A stretch of DNA of 64,000 nucleotides from positions 1 through 64,000 of the forward strand of contig JARYGU010000014.1 in NCBI GenBank assembly GCA_033795365.1. Reading direction: 5' to 3'. Below are positions 1 to 7,464 of the stretch, piece after piece. The notes under the pieces were generated by a model that was not told the origin of the DNA, ran no database searches, and worked only from the letters and a program-made list of their open reading frames with translations. Position numbers and translations under genes: made by a program. The stretch is from JARYGU01 sp033795365 (lineage in GTDB: Bacteria > Pseudomonadota > Alphaproteobacteria > Rhizobiales > Rhizobiaceae). Each line of letters begins with the position of its first letter. Within the stretch, counting starts at the first letter, position 1.

Positions 1-401
1 CTGGCGTCGTCCATCAGCTTTTCCAGGTTTTCCGGGCTGACGACGATGGGCAGGATGCCGTTCTTGAAACAGTTGTTGTAGAAAATGTCGGCAAACGACG
101 TGGAGATCACGCAGCGGATGCCGAAGTCGAGCAGCGCCCAGGGGGCATGCTCGCGCGAGGAGCCGCAGCCGAAATTGTCGCCGGCGACGAGGATCTTGGC
201 GTTCTGGTAGGCCGGCTTGTTGAGAACGAAATCCGGGTTCGGGGAGCCGTCGTCGAGATAGCGCGCTTCGGCGAAGAGACCGGTGCCGAGACCTGTGCGC
301 TTGATGGTCTTCAGGTAGTCCTTCGGAATGATCATGTCCGTGTCGATATTGACGACGGGCAGCGGCGCGGCAACGCCGGTCAACTTGACGAACTTATCCA
401 T
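1..401 (-). CDS. leuD: 3-isopropylmalate dehydratase small subunit (C-terminus cut by window edge)
   Basis: Small subunit of isopropylmalate isomerase, which with LeuC converts 2- to 3-isopropylmalate in leucine synthesis in the cytoplasm. The first 133 codons are visible, and the family is about 200 residues long, so the C-terminal third lies left of the window. The aconitase swivel-domain signature GDNFGCGSSREHAPWAL is at residues 74-90, and the N-terminus MDKFVKLTGVAAPL matches the family start. The ATG is at 401-399. leuB is about 61 kb away at 61062, so the leucine genes are dispersed. The call is secure from the motif. Confidence 0.97.
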   Translation of the reverse strand, partial: MDKFVKLTGVAAPLPVVNIDTDMIIPKDYLKTIKRTGLGTGLFAEARYLDDGSPNPDFVLNKPAYQNAKILVAGDNFGCGSSREHAPWALLDFGIRCVISTSFADIFYNNCFKNGILPIVVSPENLEKLMDDA

Positions 402-556
402 GACGTGAACCTCGAAATTCGATCACTATGTTCAAGCCATGCGTTTAGAGCAGTTTTTCCCGGAAATGAAGGAGAATCTTGCGGCACACGGCCGATTGCA
501 GGCCAAAGCCGCCGGCGCGCTGCACCGGCGGAAATCATGATGCGTGCCGAAAGGCA

Positions 557-802
557 TCAGAGATCGATGATCGTGCCCTTGCCGTCGTTCCAGATCCGCG
601 GCTCGCGCTGTCCTGCCTGGCGGCGGGTGCGAACCGTTGCGCGCACAGGCGCCGGCTGGAGTTTCGCGGCGATGGCGCTGCCGATGATCATCACGGCGGC
701 GATGCCGGCAATGGCGAGGCCGACGGAAGCGGCAAAAAGAAGCGAGAAGCCGGCAATGACGATTGCGGCAGCGGTCAGGAGGATGGAGCGGATGCTTTGC
801 AT
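557..802 (-). CDS. small two-TM hypothetical membrane protein, 81 aa
   Basis: Function not recognised. The start at 802 is preceded by an AGAAAGGG ribosome-binding site. Residues about 7-25 and 27-46 are two nearly contiguous hydrophobic segments rich in Ala, Ile and Val, so an inner-membrane hairpin is likely. A basic stretch follows (RATVRTRRQAGQR), then a tail ending RIWNDGKGTIIDL. It sits between leuD and a divergent CoA-ester lyase gene. Real coding is supported by the ribosome-binding site and coherent composition. The role is unknown. Confidence 0.6.
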   Translation of the reverse strand: MQSIRSILLTAAAIVIAGFSLLFAASVGLAIAGIAAVMIIGSAIAAKLQPAPVRATVRTRRQAGQREPRIWNDGKGTIIDL

Positions 803-908
803 GGGAATATGCCCTTTCTCTGACAAGCAATGTGGTGGCCGATTTTGTCGATTACAAGGCCTTTGCCGGGCGCTTGCCCAAAGAGGCAAAGCCGGGCACA
901 AAGGCGGC

Positions 909-1820
909 ATGAACCGAATGCCGCATCACCATCCGCTTCGCCTCCGCCGCTCGGTGCTCAGCGTTCCGGCAGGCAATGCCAGGGCGCTCGCCAAATCGGC
1001 GTCGCTCGATTGCGACGTGATCATCTTCGATCTCGAGGATTCCGTGCTGCCGGAGAAGAAGGCGGAGGCGCGCTCGGATCTCCTGGCCCATTTCGCCTCG
1101 CTCGATCGGACCGGCCGCCAGGAGCACGTCATCCGCATCAATGCGCCGGCATCCGATTTCGGCTCTGCCGACCTGGAGGCGGCGATTGCCTGCGCACCGG
1201 ACGCGGTGCTCCTGCCGAAGGTCCGCGAGCCGCAGGACATTCTCGATGTCTCCGACTGGTTTTCGGAGAAGGGGGCCGACGACGGGCCGCGCATCTGGGC
1301 GATGATCGAAACGGCGGCATCCATCCTCAACATCGCGGCGATCGCGGAGACGGGGCGCACGCGGGGAGGCCGGCTCGACTGTTTCGTTCTCGGCCTCAAC
1401 GACCTGCGCAGCGAAACCGGCGTGGCCGATCTCGCCGGCCGGCCCTTCCTCGTGCCATGGCTGATGCAGGTGATCGCGGCGGCGCGCGCTTCCGGTCTCG
1501 ATGCCATCGACAGCGTCCATAACGATTTCACCCATCTCGACGCCTTCTCCGCCGAATGCGAACAGGGCCGGCAGATGGGTTTCGACGGCAAGATGCTGAT
1601 CCATCCGGCGCAGATCGGCCCCGCCAACCGCGCCTTCGGCATCGCCGGGGAGGACGCGGCGGACGCGCGCTCGATCGTTTCGGCCTTCGCCGCGCCCGAA
1701 AACGCCGGCAAGGGCGCAATCAACCTCAACGGCCGCATGGTCGAGAAGCTTCATGCCGATGCGGCCGAACGTCTTCTCGCAAAGGCGCGGCTCATCGAAG
1801 AAAGAGAGAAAAACAGATGA
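909..1820 (+). CDS. HpcH/HpaI-type CoA-ester lyase (citrate lyase beta-like)
   Basis: 303-residue TIM-barrel protein of the HpcH/HpaI aldolase/citrate lyase family, whose members split or form malyl-, citramalyl- or beta-methylmalyl-CoA. Family features visible are the N-terminal RRSVLSVPA, the acidic metal-site motif FDLEDSV at residues 40-46, the metal-binding Glu in AMIETA near residue 133, and GLNDL at 162-166. The open frame continues upstream to 147, but the ATG at 909 gives the normal family N-terminus; the extra 254 codons lie over the leuD region and are spurious. The stop overlaps the next start (ATGA), suggesting translational coupling. The exact substrate cannot be read from the sequence. 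Confidence 0.88.
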   Translation: MNRMPHHHPLRLRRSVLSVPAGNARALAKSASLDCDVIIFDLEDSVLPEKKAEARSDLLAHFASLDRTGRQEHVIRINAPASDFGSADLEAAIACAPDAVLLPKVREPQDILDVSDWFSEKGADDGPRIWAMIETAASILNIAAIAETGRTRGGRLDCFVLGLNDLRSETGVADLAGRPFLVPWLMQVIAAARASGLDAIDSVHNDFTHLDAFSAECEQGRQMGFDGKMLIHPAQIGPANRAFGIAGEDAADARSIVSAFAAPENAGKGAINLNGRMVEKLHADAAERLLAKARLIEEREKNR

Positions 1821-2023
1821 AACTGTACCGCTTCCTGACCGGAAAGGACGATTCGTCCTTCTGCCACAAGGTGACGGCCGCCTTGAACAAGGGTTGGGAG
1901 CTCCACGGCTCGCCGACCTATGCCTACAATGCCGAGACGCAGGGCATGCAGTGCGGCCAGGCGGTCGTGAAGGAGGTGGCTGGAGCGGAGTATCATCCCG
2001 AGATGAAGCTGTCGGAACAGTAG
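1817..2023 (+). CDS. DUF1737 domain protein, 68 aa
   Basis: Small soluble protein starting MKLYRFLTGKDDSSFCHKV and carrying the GWELHGSPTY core typical of DUF1737. No enzymatic role is known for this family. Its ATG overlaps the stop of the upstream CoA-ester lyase by four bases, so the two are co-translated. The pairing suggests, but does not prove, a shared metabolic role. Confidence 0.85.
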   Translation: MKLYRFLTGKDDSSFCHKVTAALNKGWELHGSPTYAYNAETQGMQCGQAVVKEVAGAEYHPEMKLSEQ

Positions 2024-2080
2024 CGGGACCAGGTCCGCGGGCATTCGTTGGTTAAAGAGCCCTGCCTCCCGGTTCCGGCC

Positions 2081-2518
2081 CTAACCGCCCGCGGACATTT
2101 CCGCGCTCGCTTCGATCCGCTCCATGTCGTCGTCGCTGAGGCCGAAATGATGGCCGATCTCGTGGATCAGCACATGGGTGATGATATCGCCCAACGTCTC
2201 CTCGTTCTCGGCCCAGTAGTCGAGGATCGGCCGGCGGTAGAGCGTGATGCGGTTCGGCATTTCGCCGGTTTCGAGCGTAAAGCGCTCCCCGATGCCGCGC
2301 CCCTCGAAGAGGCCGAGCAGATCGAACGGCGTTTCCAGAGCCATGTCCTCGTAGATCTCGTCGCTCGGAAACTCGGCAATCTCGATGATCAGATTGTCGG
2401 TGAGCGAACGGAACTCCTCCGGCAGATGGCCGTAGGCCTCCAGCGCCAGCGATTCGAACGTGCTGATCGTCGGCGCATGGCGGTTTCGCCAATCCTCTGT
2501 CTGATCGATGCGGGCCAT
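2081..2518 (-). CDS. metallopeptidase family protein (zincin-like, HEIGHHFG)
   Basis: 145-residue protein with a single metzincin-like site, HEIGHHFGLSDDDM, near the C-terminus (about residues 124-137), matching the short bacterial metallopeptidase family formerly called DUF1025. The HExxH pair supplies the zinc ligands and the catalytic Glu. No signal peptide is visible, so it is probably cytoplasmic. The ATG at 2518 has an AAGGAGAT ribosome-binding site and gives the usual length; a longer in-frame extension to 2722 is unsupported. Its substrate is unknown. Confidence 0.85.
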   Translation of the reverse strand: MARIDQTEDWRNRHAPTISTFESLALEAYGHLPEEFRSLTDNLIIEIAEFPSDEIYEDMALETPFDLLGLFEGRGIGERFTLETGEMPNRITLYRRPILDYWAENEETLGDIITHVLIHEIGHHFGLSDDDMERIEASAEMSAGG

Positions 2519-2922
2519 GAAATCTCCTTTTCCGTCATATAGACGATTTCGGCGGATTTTCGAGGGAGAAGTGGGGCTGCGGGCAAGCGGGGTGACGTTT
2601 TGCGCTCTCCGTTTTCGCCGCGGGCATCGCATCCGTTTCCGATGTCCGCGTGCGATGGCCCCCCAATGGCCTCGCCTGCCCGTTTCGGCCCGCGTAAAAG
2701 TGTCGCAACAAAAAGTGATCATATCAAAAAATCGTTAGAAAAGATACCTGTCGGAGGGCCTCCTGCAGGACCAAGCTTCTGAAAAGACGATATTTTTCGT
2801 CAAGATTAGAACGACTCTAAAGCAAAGCGTCAGCGTCCCTGCCCTGTTTTATCTTGACAGCAACTCTCTCCTTTTGCTTAATCGCGGAAACTCAGGGCAT
2901 TGCGCATGACAGGCAAGACGAA
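2519..2922. other. 404-bp divergent intergenic region
   Basis: Shared upstream region of the minus-strand metallopeptidase and the plus-strand bfd-bfr operon. I find no credible gene. It holds the Irr-type box at 2805-2822 and a candidate sigma70 promoter, CTTGAC at 2853-2858 with a TTAATC-like -10 about 17 bases on. A small hairpin, GACGA-TATTTT-TCGTC, lies at 2786-2801. Confidence 0.6.
2805..2822 (+). promoter_or_regulatory. Irr-type iron control element (ICE box) upstream of bfd-bfr
   Basis: TTAGA-ACGAC-TCTAA at 2806-2820 is an inverted repeat close to the rhizobial Irr consensus TTTAGAA-N3-TTCTAAA. It lies about 30 bases upstream of the candidate -35 CTTGAC. Known biology: Irr represses iron-storage genes under iron limitation in Rhizobiales. 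Assigning this site to Irr is inference from motif and context. Confidence 0.65.
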
Positions 2923-3234
2923 ATGCTGGTTTGCAGTTGCAATTTCATAAGCGAAAAAGAGATCGAGGACACGATCACAGGCCTTCTCGATGAGGACTGT
3001 TGGCAGTTGATCGTGCCCGCGAAAGTCTATCACGCGATGGAAAAACGCGGCCGTTGCTGCGGCTGTTTTCCCAATGTCGTCGACATCATCATCCGCACGA
3101 CCGAGCGATACCACGCCGCCCGGCACTCGACGGATGCCGAGATATTTGATTTCATGACCCGCCTCAAACACTTCCATGAAGAAAACAGGAGAGCGGATCT
3201 TGAAAGGCGACATAAAGGTCATCGAGCGGCTTAA
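2923..3234 (+). CDS. bfd: bacterioferritin-associated ferredoxin
   Basis: [2Fe-2S] ferredoxin that reduces bacterioferritin iron to release Fe2+. The cluster ligands are C4 and C6 (VCSCN) and C45/C48 (RCCGCF), matching the CxC...CxxC arrangement of E. coli Bfd. At 103 residues it is longer than the 64-residue E. coli protein. The extra C-terminal tail is charged (HEENRRADLERRHKGH) and its coding region runs 35 bases into bfr. The operon lies behind an Irr-type box. The ATG at 2923 places the first Cys at residue 4. Confidence 0.93.
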   Translation: MLVCSCNFISEKEIEDTITGLLDEDCWQLIVPAKVYHAMEKRGRCCGCFPNVVDIIIRTTERYHAARHSTDAEIFDFMTRLKHFHEENRRADLERRHKGHRAA

Positions 3235-3685
3235 CGAAGCGCTCTATCTCGAACTCGGTGCTGTCAACCAGTACTGGCTTCACTACCGCCTTCTCGAAGA
3301 TTGGGGCTATACGCTGCTTGCCAAAAAGGAGCGCGCCGAATCCATCGAGGAAATGCACCACGCCGACAAGCTGGTCGCACGCATCATCTTCCTCGAAGGC
3401 CACCCCAATCTCCAGACCGTGGCACCGCTGCGCATCGGCCAGGACGTCAAGGAAGTGCTGGAAGCCGATCTTGCGGGCGAATACGACGCCCGCACGGCCT
3501 ACAAGCAATCGCGCGACATCTGTCACGCCGCCGGCGACTATGTCTCCATGAAGCTTTTCGAGGAACTGCTGGCGGACGAGGAAGGCCATATCGACTTCCT
3601 CGAAACGCAACTCGATCTCCTGGAGAAGCTGGGCCCGGAAAAATACGGCCAGCTCAACGCGGCACCCGCCAACGAGGCGGAATAG
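3200..3685 (+). CDS. bfr: bacterioferritin, TTG start inside bfd
   Basis: Haem-containing ferritin that stores iron in a 24-mer. I chose the TTG at 3200 over the ATG at 3176 for two reasons: an AGGAG lies 8 bases upstream, and the resulting 161-residue protein begins MKGDIKVIERLN, as in the family. That numbering puts E18, E51, M52 and H54 exactly at the E. coli Bfr ferroxidase and haem-ligand positions, with the DEEGHIDFLE helix supplying the second-half Glu and His. The first 35 bases overlap bfd, so translation is coupled. Confidence 0.95.
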   Translation: MKGDIKVIERLNEALYLELGAVNQYWLHYRLLEDWGYTLLAKKERAESIEEMHHADKLVARIIFLEGHPNLQTVAPLRIGQDVKEVLEADLAGEYDARTAYKQSRDICHAAGDYVSMKLFEELLADEEGHIDFLETQLDLLEKLGPEKYGQLNAAPANEAE

Positions 3686-3717
3686 CAGCCGCTGCTGTCT
3701 TGGGAAGCGAAGACGAA

Positions 3718-3742
3718 ATCCCCGGCGATGCCGGGGATTTTT
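3718..3742 (+). terminator. rho-independent terminator of bfd-bfr
   Basis: Perfect 9-bp stem ATCCCCGGC (3718-3726) / GCCGGGGAT (3730-3738) with a 3-base loop, running directly into a T-run. It starts 32 bases after the bfr stop. Confidence 0.88.
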
Positions 3743-3796
3743 CGTTGCACGATTTTTCGCAGTTTCGGACGGAAAACCGCTACGCACTGGATTTCC

Positions 3797-3903
3797 TTAA
3801 AGCACATCGCAATCTTTCAGATTTGCTTCCCGCGCTTTAAGCCTTTGTTTTCATGCATGTCGTTATCGCAAGACAGCGGCACACTTTTGCGCGGCATACG
3901 TTA
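3797..3903. repeat. dispersed palindromic intergenic repeat, copy 1
   Basis: About 107 bases, clearly homologous to 31887-31990. It has two palindromic modules: AAAGCAC...GCGCTTT around CTTTCAGAT, then ATGCATGTCG (3853-3862) facing CGGCATACGT (3892-3901). It resembles the mosaic RIME/ABC-type elements of Rhizobiales, although I cannot assign a named family. Its right end supplies the TAA stop of the minus-strand gene at 3901-3903. Confidence 0.8.
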
Positions 3904-4317
3904 GCCGGCTGAGAACAGGATCTCCTGCACTCCTTCCCACAGGCACAACCGGCCGAGTTCGGCGAGATGCTCCTTGCCGGAGGTAATGGTGATGAAGTGG
4001 TTGCCGGCAAGCTGCCCCACTTTGGATGCGAAATGAACGCTGCCATAGGCGAGCAGGATTTCCGTCTCGCTGATGCCGCCCGGATGGAGTAGGATCTCTC
4101 CCGGCGCGGGAAAGCTCGTGTGGTTTTCGTAGCCGATGCCGAAATCGAGGTCGCCGAGAGGCAGCCAGACGCCCTCCCCGCTCCAGCGCACATGCACCGC
4201 CCTGCTGCGGAACGGCAGGTGGCGCAGGAAGGCCGCGCATGTCTTCGGAGCGCGCTCCGTCTCGAATTTCGCGCCGAAGCGGAACGGACCCGCGGTGATC
4301 GTCAAGTCGCCCATCAT
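3901..4317 (-). CDS. DUF3830-like (cyclophilin-fold) protein
   Basis: 138-residue soluble protein starting MMGDLTITAGPFRFGAKFE. The layout of beta-rich motifs (APKTCAAFLRHLPF, GEGVWLPLG, PGEILLHPGG, GNHFITI) resembles DUF3830 proteins, which have a cyclophilin-like fold and lack a defined activity. Two adjacent ATGs at 4317 and 4314 are possible starts and the ribosome-binding site is weak. The stop codon lies in repeat copy 1. It reads in the same direction as rppH, which ends 13 bases upstream of its start. Confidence 0.6.
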   Translation of the reverse strand: MMGDLTITAGPFRFGAKFETERAPKTCAAFLRHLPFRSRAVHVRWSGEGVWLPLGDLDFGIGYENHTSFPAPGEILLHPGGISETEILLAYGSVHFASKVGQLAGNHFITITSGKEHLAELGRLCLWEGVQEILFSAG

Positions 4318-4330
4318 CGTCTGCCCGCGT

Positions 4331-4882
4331 CTACCGGCTGGCCGCCAGCGGCGTGAAGATCGAGACCACTTCCTCATAGACCTTGCGCTTGAACGGCACG
4401 ATCAGGTCCGGCAGGTCCGCCATCGGCTTCCATTCCCAGGCGTCGAACTCCGCTTCGTGGCCGCCGGGAGGCGGATTGATGGCGATTTCGCTTTCCTCGC
4501 CCTCGAAGCGGAAGGCGAACCAGCGTTGCGTCTGGCCACGATATTTTCCCTTGAGGCCGATGCCGATGAGATGCGGCGGCAGGTCGTAATTGATCCAGCG
4601 GCCGGCATCGGCGACCAGCGAGACGCTGCGCATGCCGGTTTCCTCGTAGAGCTCGCGATAGGCCGCTCTCAGCGGATCTTCGTCCTTGTCGATCCCGCCC
4701 TGCGGCATCTGCCAGAGCTGCGGAGAGCCGTCATATTCGGAATTGCCGATGGCGATCCGCCGCCCCGCCCAGACGAGGCCGTCGTGGTTGAGAACCATGA
4801 TGCCGACGCAGGGCCTGTAAGGCAGGTCTTCCGCCCGCACCATCCCGTTCTTTTCCTTGCCCATCGTTTTTCGCCTTGTCAT
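4331..4882 (-). CDS. rppH: RNA pyrophosphohydrolase (Nudix)
   Basis: RppH removes pyrophosphate from mRNA 5' ends (and hydrolyses dinucleoside polyphosphates), starting RNA decay. The full Nudix box GGID-x7-AAYRELYEETGM (GX5EX7REUXEEXGU) is present around residues 62-84, and the N-terminal LPYRPCVGIMVLN and the SPQLWQMPQGGID run are RppH-specific. 183 residues. The start at 4882 overlaps the stop of the upstream deacetylase-family gene as ATGA. An alternative ATG at 4864 would shorten it by six residues. Confidence 0.93.
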   Translation of the reverse strand: MTRRKTMGKEKNGMVRAEDLPYRPCVGIMVLNHDGLVWAGRRIAIGNSEYDGSPQLWQMPQGGIDKDEDPLRAAYRELYEETGMRSVSLVADAGRWINYDLPPHLIGIGLKGKYRGQTQRWFAFRFEGEESEIAINPPPGGHEAEFDAWEWKPMADLPDLIVPFKRKVYEEVVSIFTPLAASR

Positions 4883-6078
4883 CTCGCTGGAATATCTGCA
4901 AGCGCGGAAACGCCGACGATCTCAAGGCCGCGCTTGCCCGCTTCCTCGCACCATTCGGCGATCGCGTCCACACTTTCGTCGAAGGCGGAGGCGATGCCGA
5001 TCGCGCTGCCGTTGCGCCGCGCCGTGCGCTCCAGCTCGTCCAGCCTTTTCAGTATAGCGTCTCTGGAAAGCTCCCCGTCGAGCTGGACATTCGCAAAGGC
5101 ATGCGGCGCGTCGAGCGCCGCCGCGATCCTGCCGGACAGCGACTGGGCCGAAGAAGCGTCGTCGAGAAACAGCAATCCGCGAGCCGCAATGTCCCGCATC
5201 ACGGGTTCGAGCGCATCCGCATCGGAAAGGAAGCGACCGCCCATGAAATTGGTAATGCCCGTATAATTGGTGATCTTGCCCATGGACCGATGCAACTGGT
5301 CGAGATTCTTCTTTGCGCCCATACCGACGCGCAGCGTATCCGGCCCGGGATCGTTCTGCGGGTAGTCGAACGGCTCGAACGGAACCTGGAGGAGGATTTC
5401 GTGTCCGCCGCGTCTTGCTTCCTGCATCCAGCGCTGCAGGCTGTTGCCGCTTGCCGCGAAGGCTAGCGTGACCTCCTCGGGAAGCGCCTTGATGGCGCGC
5501 TGCGTGCCGGTCTGGCTGAGGCCCAGCCCACCGACGACGATGGCGATGCGCGTCCCCCTGGCGCCCGACCAGGGACGGGCATACCGATCCAGCGGTCGGG
5601 TGCCGTCGGCGCCGACGACCGGAAGACGGCCGAAAGGGGTTTCCTCCAGCAGGTCCTCGTTCGGAAGGGCAGCGGTGCGCGGATCCTGTCCCCGGTTCGC
5701 CTCGATGATCAGCGGTCCCTTGCCGTCCCGCTGCGCTGGGGAATATTTCCGGATGACGTTTCCCTGCTCGTCCACGGTCCGGTCGATTCTGGCGCCGGAC
5801 AATCCGCCGCTCCGCCGTACGCCCGAACCCTCGGCAGTGCCCGAAGCCGCTTGAAGAGAGGAAGCCTCACCCTGACCGGGTGTATTGCCGGCGGTCGTCA
5901 GGGAAACAGTCGGAGCATGTAGCCCGGAAGGAGAAAGCATGGCCCATGCGGAGAGGCCGAGGACGGCGATTGCCGCGATTGCCGGAAATATCCGGTCGGC
6001 GCGAAAATGCCGCCGTTCCGGCTTCCCGGGCCGGACCTTGCGCTTCTGCCCCAGCGGCGCGTTGATATCTGTCCCCAA
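4879..6078 (-). CDS. divergent polysaccharide deacetylase family protein (YibQ/DUF610)
   Basis: 399-residue envelope protein. A basic N-terminus is followed by one hydrophobic segment at about residues 30-48, then a Pro/Gly/Ser-rich linker to about 170. The C-terminal domain, which opens RIAIVVGGLGLSQTGTQRAI, carries the divergent deacetylase fold, with EILLQVPFEPFDYP, TNFMGGRFL and LFLDDASS as landmarks. It lies between ctpA and rppH in a minus-strand run with cell-wall genes, so a periplasmic role in envelope remodelling is plausible. Enzymatic activity is uncertain for this family. Confidence 0.85.
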   Translation of the reverse strand: MGTDINAPLGQKRKVRPGKPERRHFRADRIFPAIAAIAVLGLSAWAMLSPSGLHAPTVSLTTAGNTPGQGEASSLQAASGTAEGSGVRRSGGLSGARIDRTVDEQGNVIRKYSPAQRDGKGPLIIEANRGQDPRTAALPNEDLLEETPFGRLPVVGADGTRPLDRYARPWSGARGTRIAIVVGGLGLSQTGTQRAIKALPEEVTLAFAASGNSLQRWMQEARRGGHEILLQVPFEPFDYPQNDPGPDTLRVGMGAKKNLDQLHRSMGKITNYTGITNFMGGRFLSDADALEPVMRDIAARGLLFLDDASSAQSLSGRIAAALDAPHAFANVQLDGELSRDAILKRLDELERTARRNGSAIGIASAFDESVDAIAEWCEEAGKRGLEIVGVSALADIPAR

Positions 6079-6101
6079 AGCGGTCGTCCGTCATGGCCGG
6101 A

Positions 6102-6127
6102 GGGCCGCCGGGCCGCGTCGGCGGCCC
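6102..6127. other. GC-rich hairpin between ctpA and the deacetylase-family gene
   Basis: GGGCCGCC (6102-6109) pairs with GGCGGCCC (6120-6127) across a 10-base loop. No T-run follows on either strand, so it may be an mRNA stability or partial termination structure and not a classical terminator. Confidence 0.4.
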
Positions 6128-6141
6128 GGCAAAGGCGGGTG

Positions 6142-7464
6142 TCAGTTCTTGAGCTCGGCCTTCTCGGGATTGGCGGGGAAGGACGGATCGGTCTTCTCGC
6201 CGCGCAGAAGCGAAAGCGCATACTGGAGCTGGATGTCGTCCTTGGCTTCCGGCGGAACGTAAGCCGTGGAACCGGAACCCTCTTCCGTTTCGCTCTGGCC
6301 CTGGATGTGGCCCCGCAGGCTGGATTCGCCGGCAGCTTCGACCTTGCCCTGCAGCTCGGGCGGAAGCGGCTGTTCGACCTTGATATCCGGCGTGATGCCG
6401 GTTCCCTGGATCGACTTGCCCGACGGCGTGTAATAGAGCGCCGTGGTAAGGCGCAGCGCGCCGGCCTCACCCATCGGAATGATGGTCTGGACCGAGCCCT
6501 TGCCGAAGGAGCGGGTGCCGACGACGGTCGCACGACGCAGGTCCTGCAACGCCCCCGCGACGATTTCCGAGGCGGAAGCCGAACCGCCGTTGATCAGCAC
6601 GACGACGGGCTTGCCGTCGACGAGATCGCCCGGCGAAGCATTGAACCGGCGCGTCTCGTCCTCGTTGCGGCCGCGGGTGGAGACCACCTCGCCGCGCTCG
6701 AGGAACGCGTCGGAGACGTTGATCGCCTGGTCGAGAAGCCCGCCCGGATTGAGCCGGAGATCGAGCACATAGCCCTTCAGCTTGTCGGCCGGGACGTCTT
6801 CCTTGATTTTGGCGATCGCCGCTTCGAGGTCGTCATAGGTCTTCTCGGTGAAGGAGATGACGCGAAGATAGCCGACATCATTCTCGACGCGGGACTTGAC
6901 GGCCTTCACGGCGATGACGTCGCGCGTGATCGACAGCTCGATCGGCTTGTCGGCACCCTTGCGCAGGATGGTCAGCTTGATCGCGGTGTTGACCGCGCCG
7001 CGCATCTTTTCGACGGCTTCCTCGAGCTTCAGGCCGCGGACGTCCTGCCCGTCGATCTTCGAAATGAAGTCGCCGGCAAGAACGCCGGCGCGGGCGGCGG
7101 GCGTATCGTCGATCGGCGCGATGACCTTGACGAGTTCGTCCTCCATCGTCACCTCGATGCCGAGCCCGCCGAATTCGCCGCGCGTCTGCGTGCGCATGTC
7201 CTCGGCGTCCTTGGCGTTCATGTAGGACGAATGCGGATCAAGCGAGGTCAGCATGCCGTTGATGGCATTTTCGATGAGCTGGTCCTCTTTCGGCGGCGTC
7301 ACATATTGCGCGCGCACCCGTTCGAAGACGTCGCCGAAGATCGACAACTCGCGATAGGTCGATGCACCCGCGGCTTCCGCCGGCCGGGTCACGGAGTAGA
7401 TGACGCTCATGGCGGTGGCACCCATCAGTGCACCCACGAGAACAAGTGAAGCCCTACGTATCAT
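6142..7464 (-). CDS. ctpA: carboxy-terminal processing protease (S41)
   Basis: Periplasmic serine protease of family S41. In 440 residues I see an N-terminal signal/anchor (about 4-25), a PDZ domain at about 100-170 (FGGLGIEV...PAARAGVLAGDFISKIDG), and the catalytic domain with the NGGSASASE nucleophile region near 292-300 and the FGKGSVQT lysine at 322. The C-terminal tail is acidic and of low complexity. The ATG at 7464 lies 11 bases inside the end of the upstream EnvC-like gene, so the two are co-translated. A co-functioning pair in septal or peptidoglycan turnover is plausible. Confidence 0.95.
   Translation of the reverse strand: MIRRASLVLVGALMGATAMSVIYSVTRPAEAAGASTYRELSIFGDVFERVRAQYVTPPKEDQLIENAINGMLTSLDPHSSYMNAKDAEDMRTQTRGEFGGLGIEVTMEDELVKVIAPIDDTPAARAGVLAGDFISKIDGQDVRGLKLEEAVEKMRGAVNTAIKLTILRKGADKPIELSITRDVIAVKAVKSRVENDVGYLRVISFTEKTYDDLEAAIAKIKEDVPADKLKGYVLDLRLNPGGLLDQAINVSDAFLERGEVVSTRGRNEDETRRFNASPGDLVDGKPVVVLINGGSASASEIVAGALQDLRRATVVGTRSFGKGSVQTIIPMGEAGALRLTTALYYTPSGKSIQGTGITPDIKVEQPLPPELQGKVEAAGESSLRGHIQGQSETEEGSGSTAYVPPEAKDDIQLQYALSLLRGEKTDPSFPANPEKAELKN

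Noticed and set aside
147..908. Upstream extension of the CoA-ester lyase frame
   Set aside because: Lies opposite leuD and the small membrane protein; family similarity begins only after the ATG at 909.
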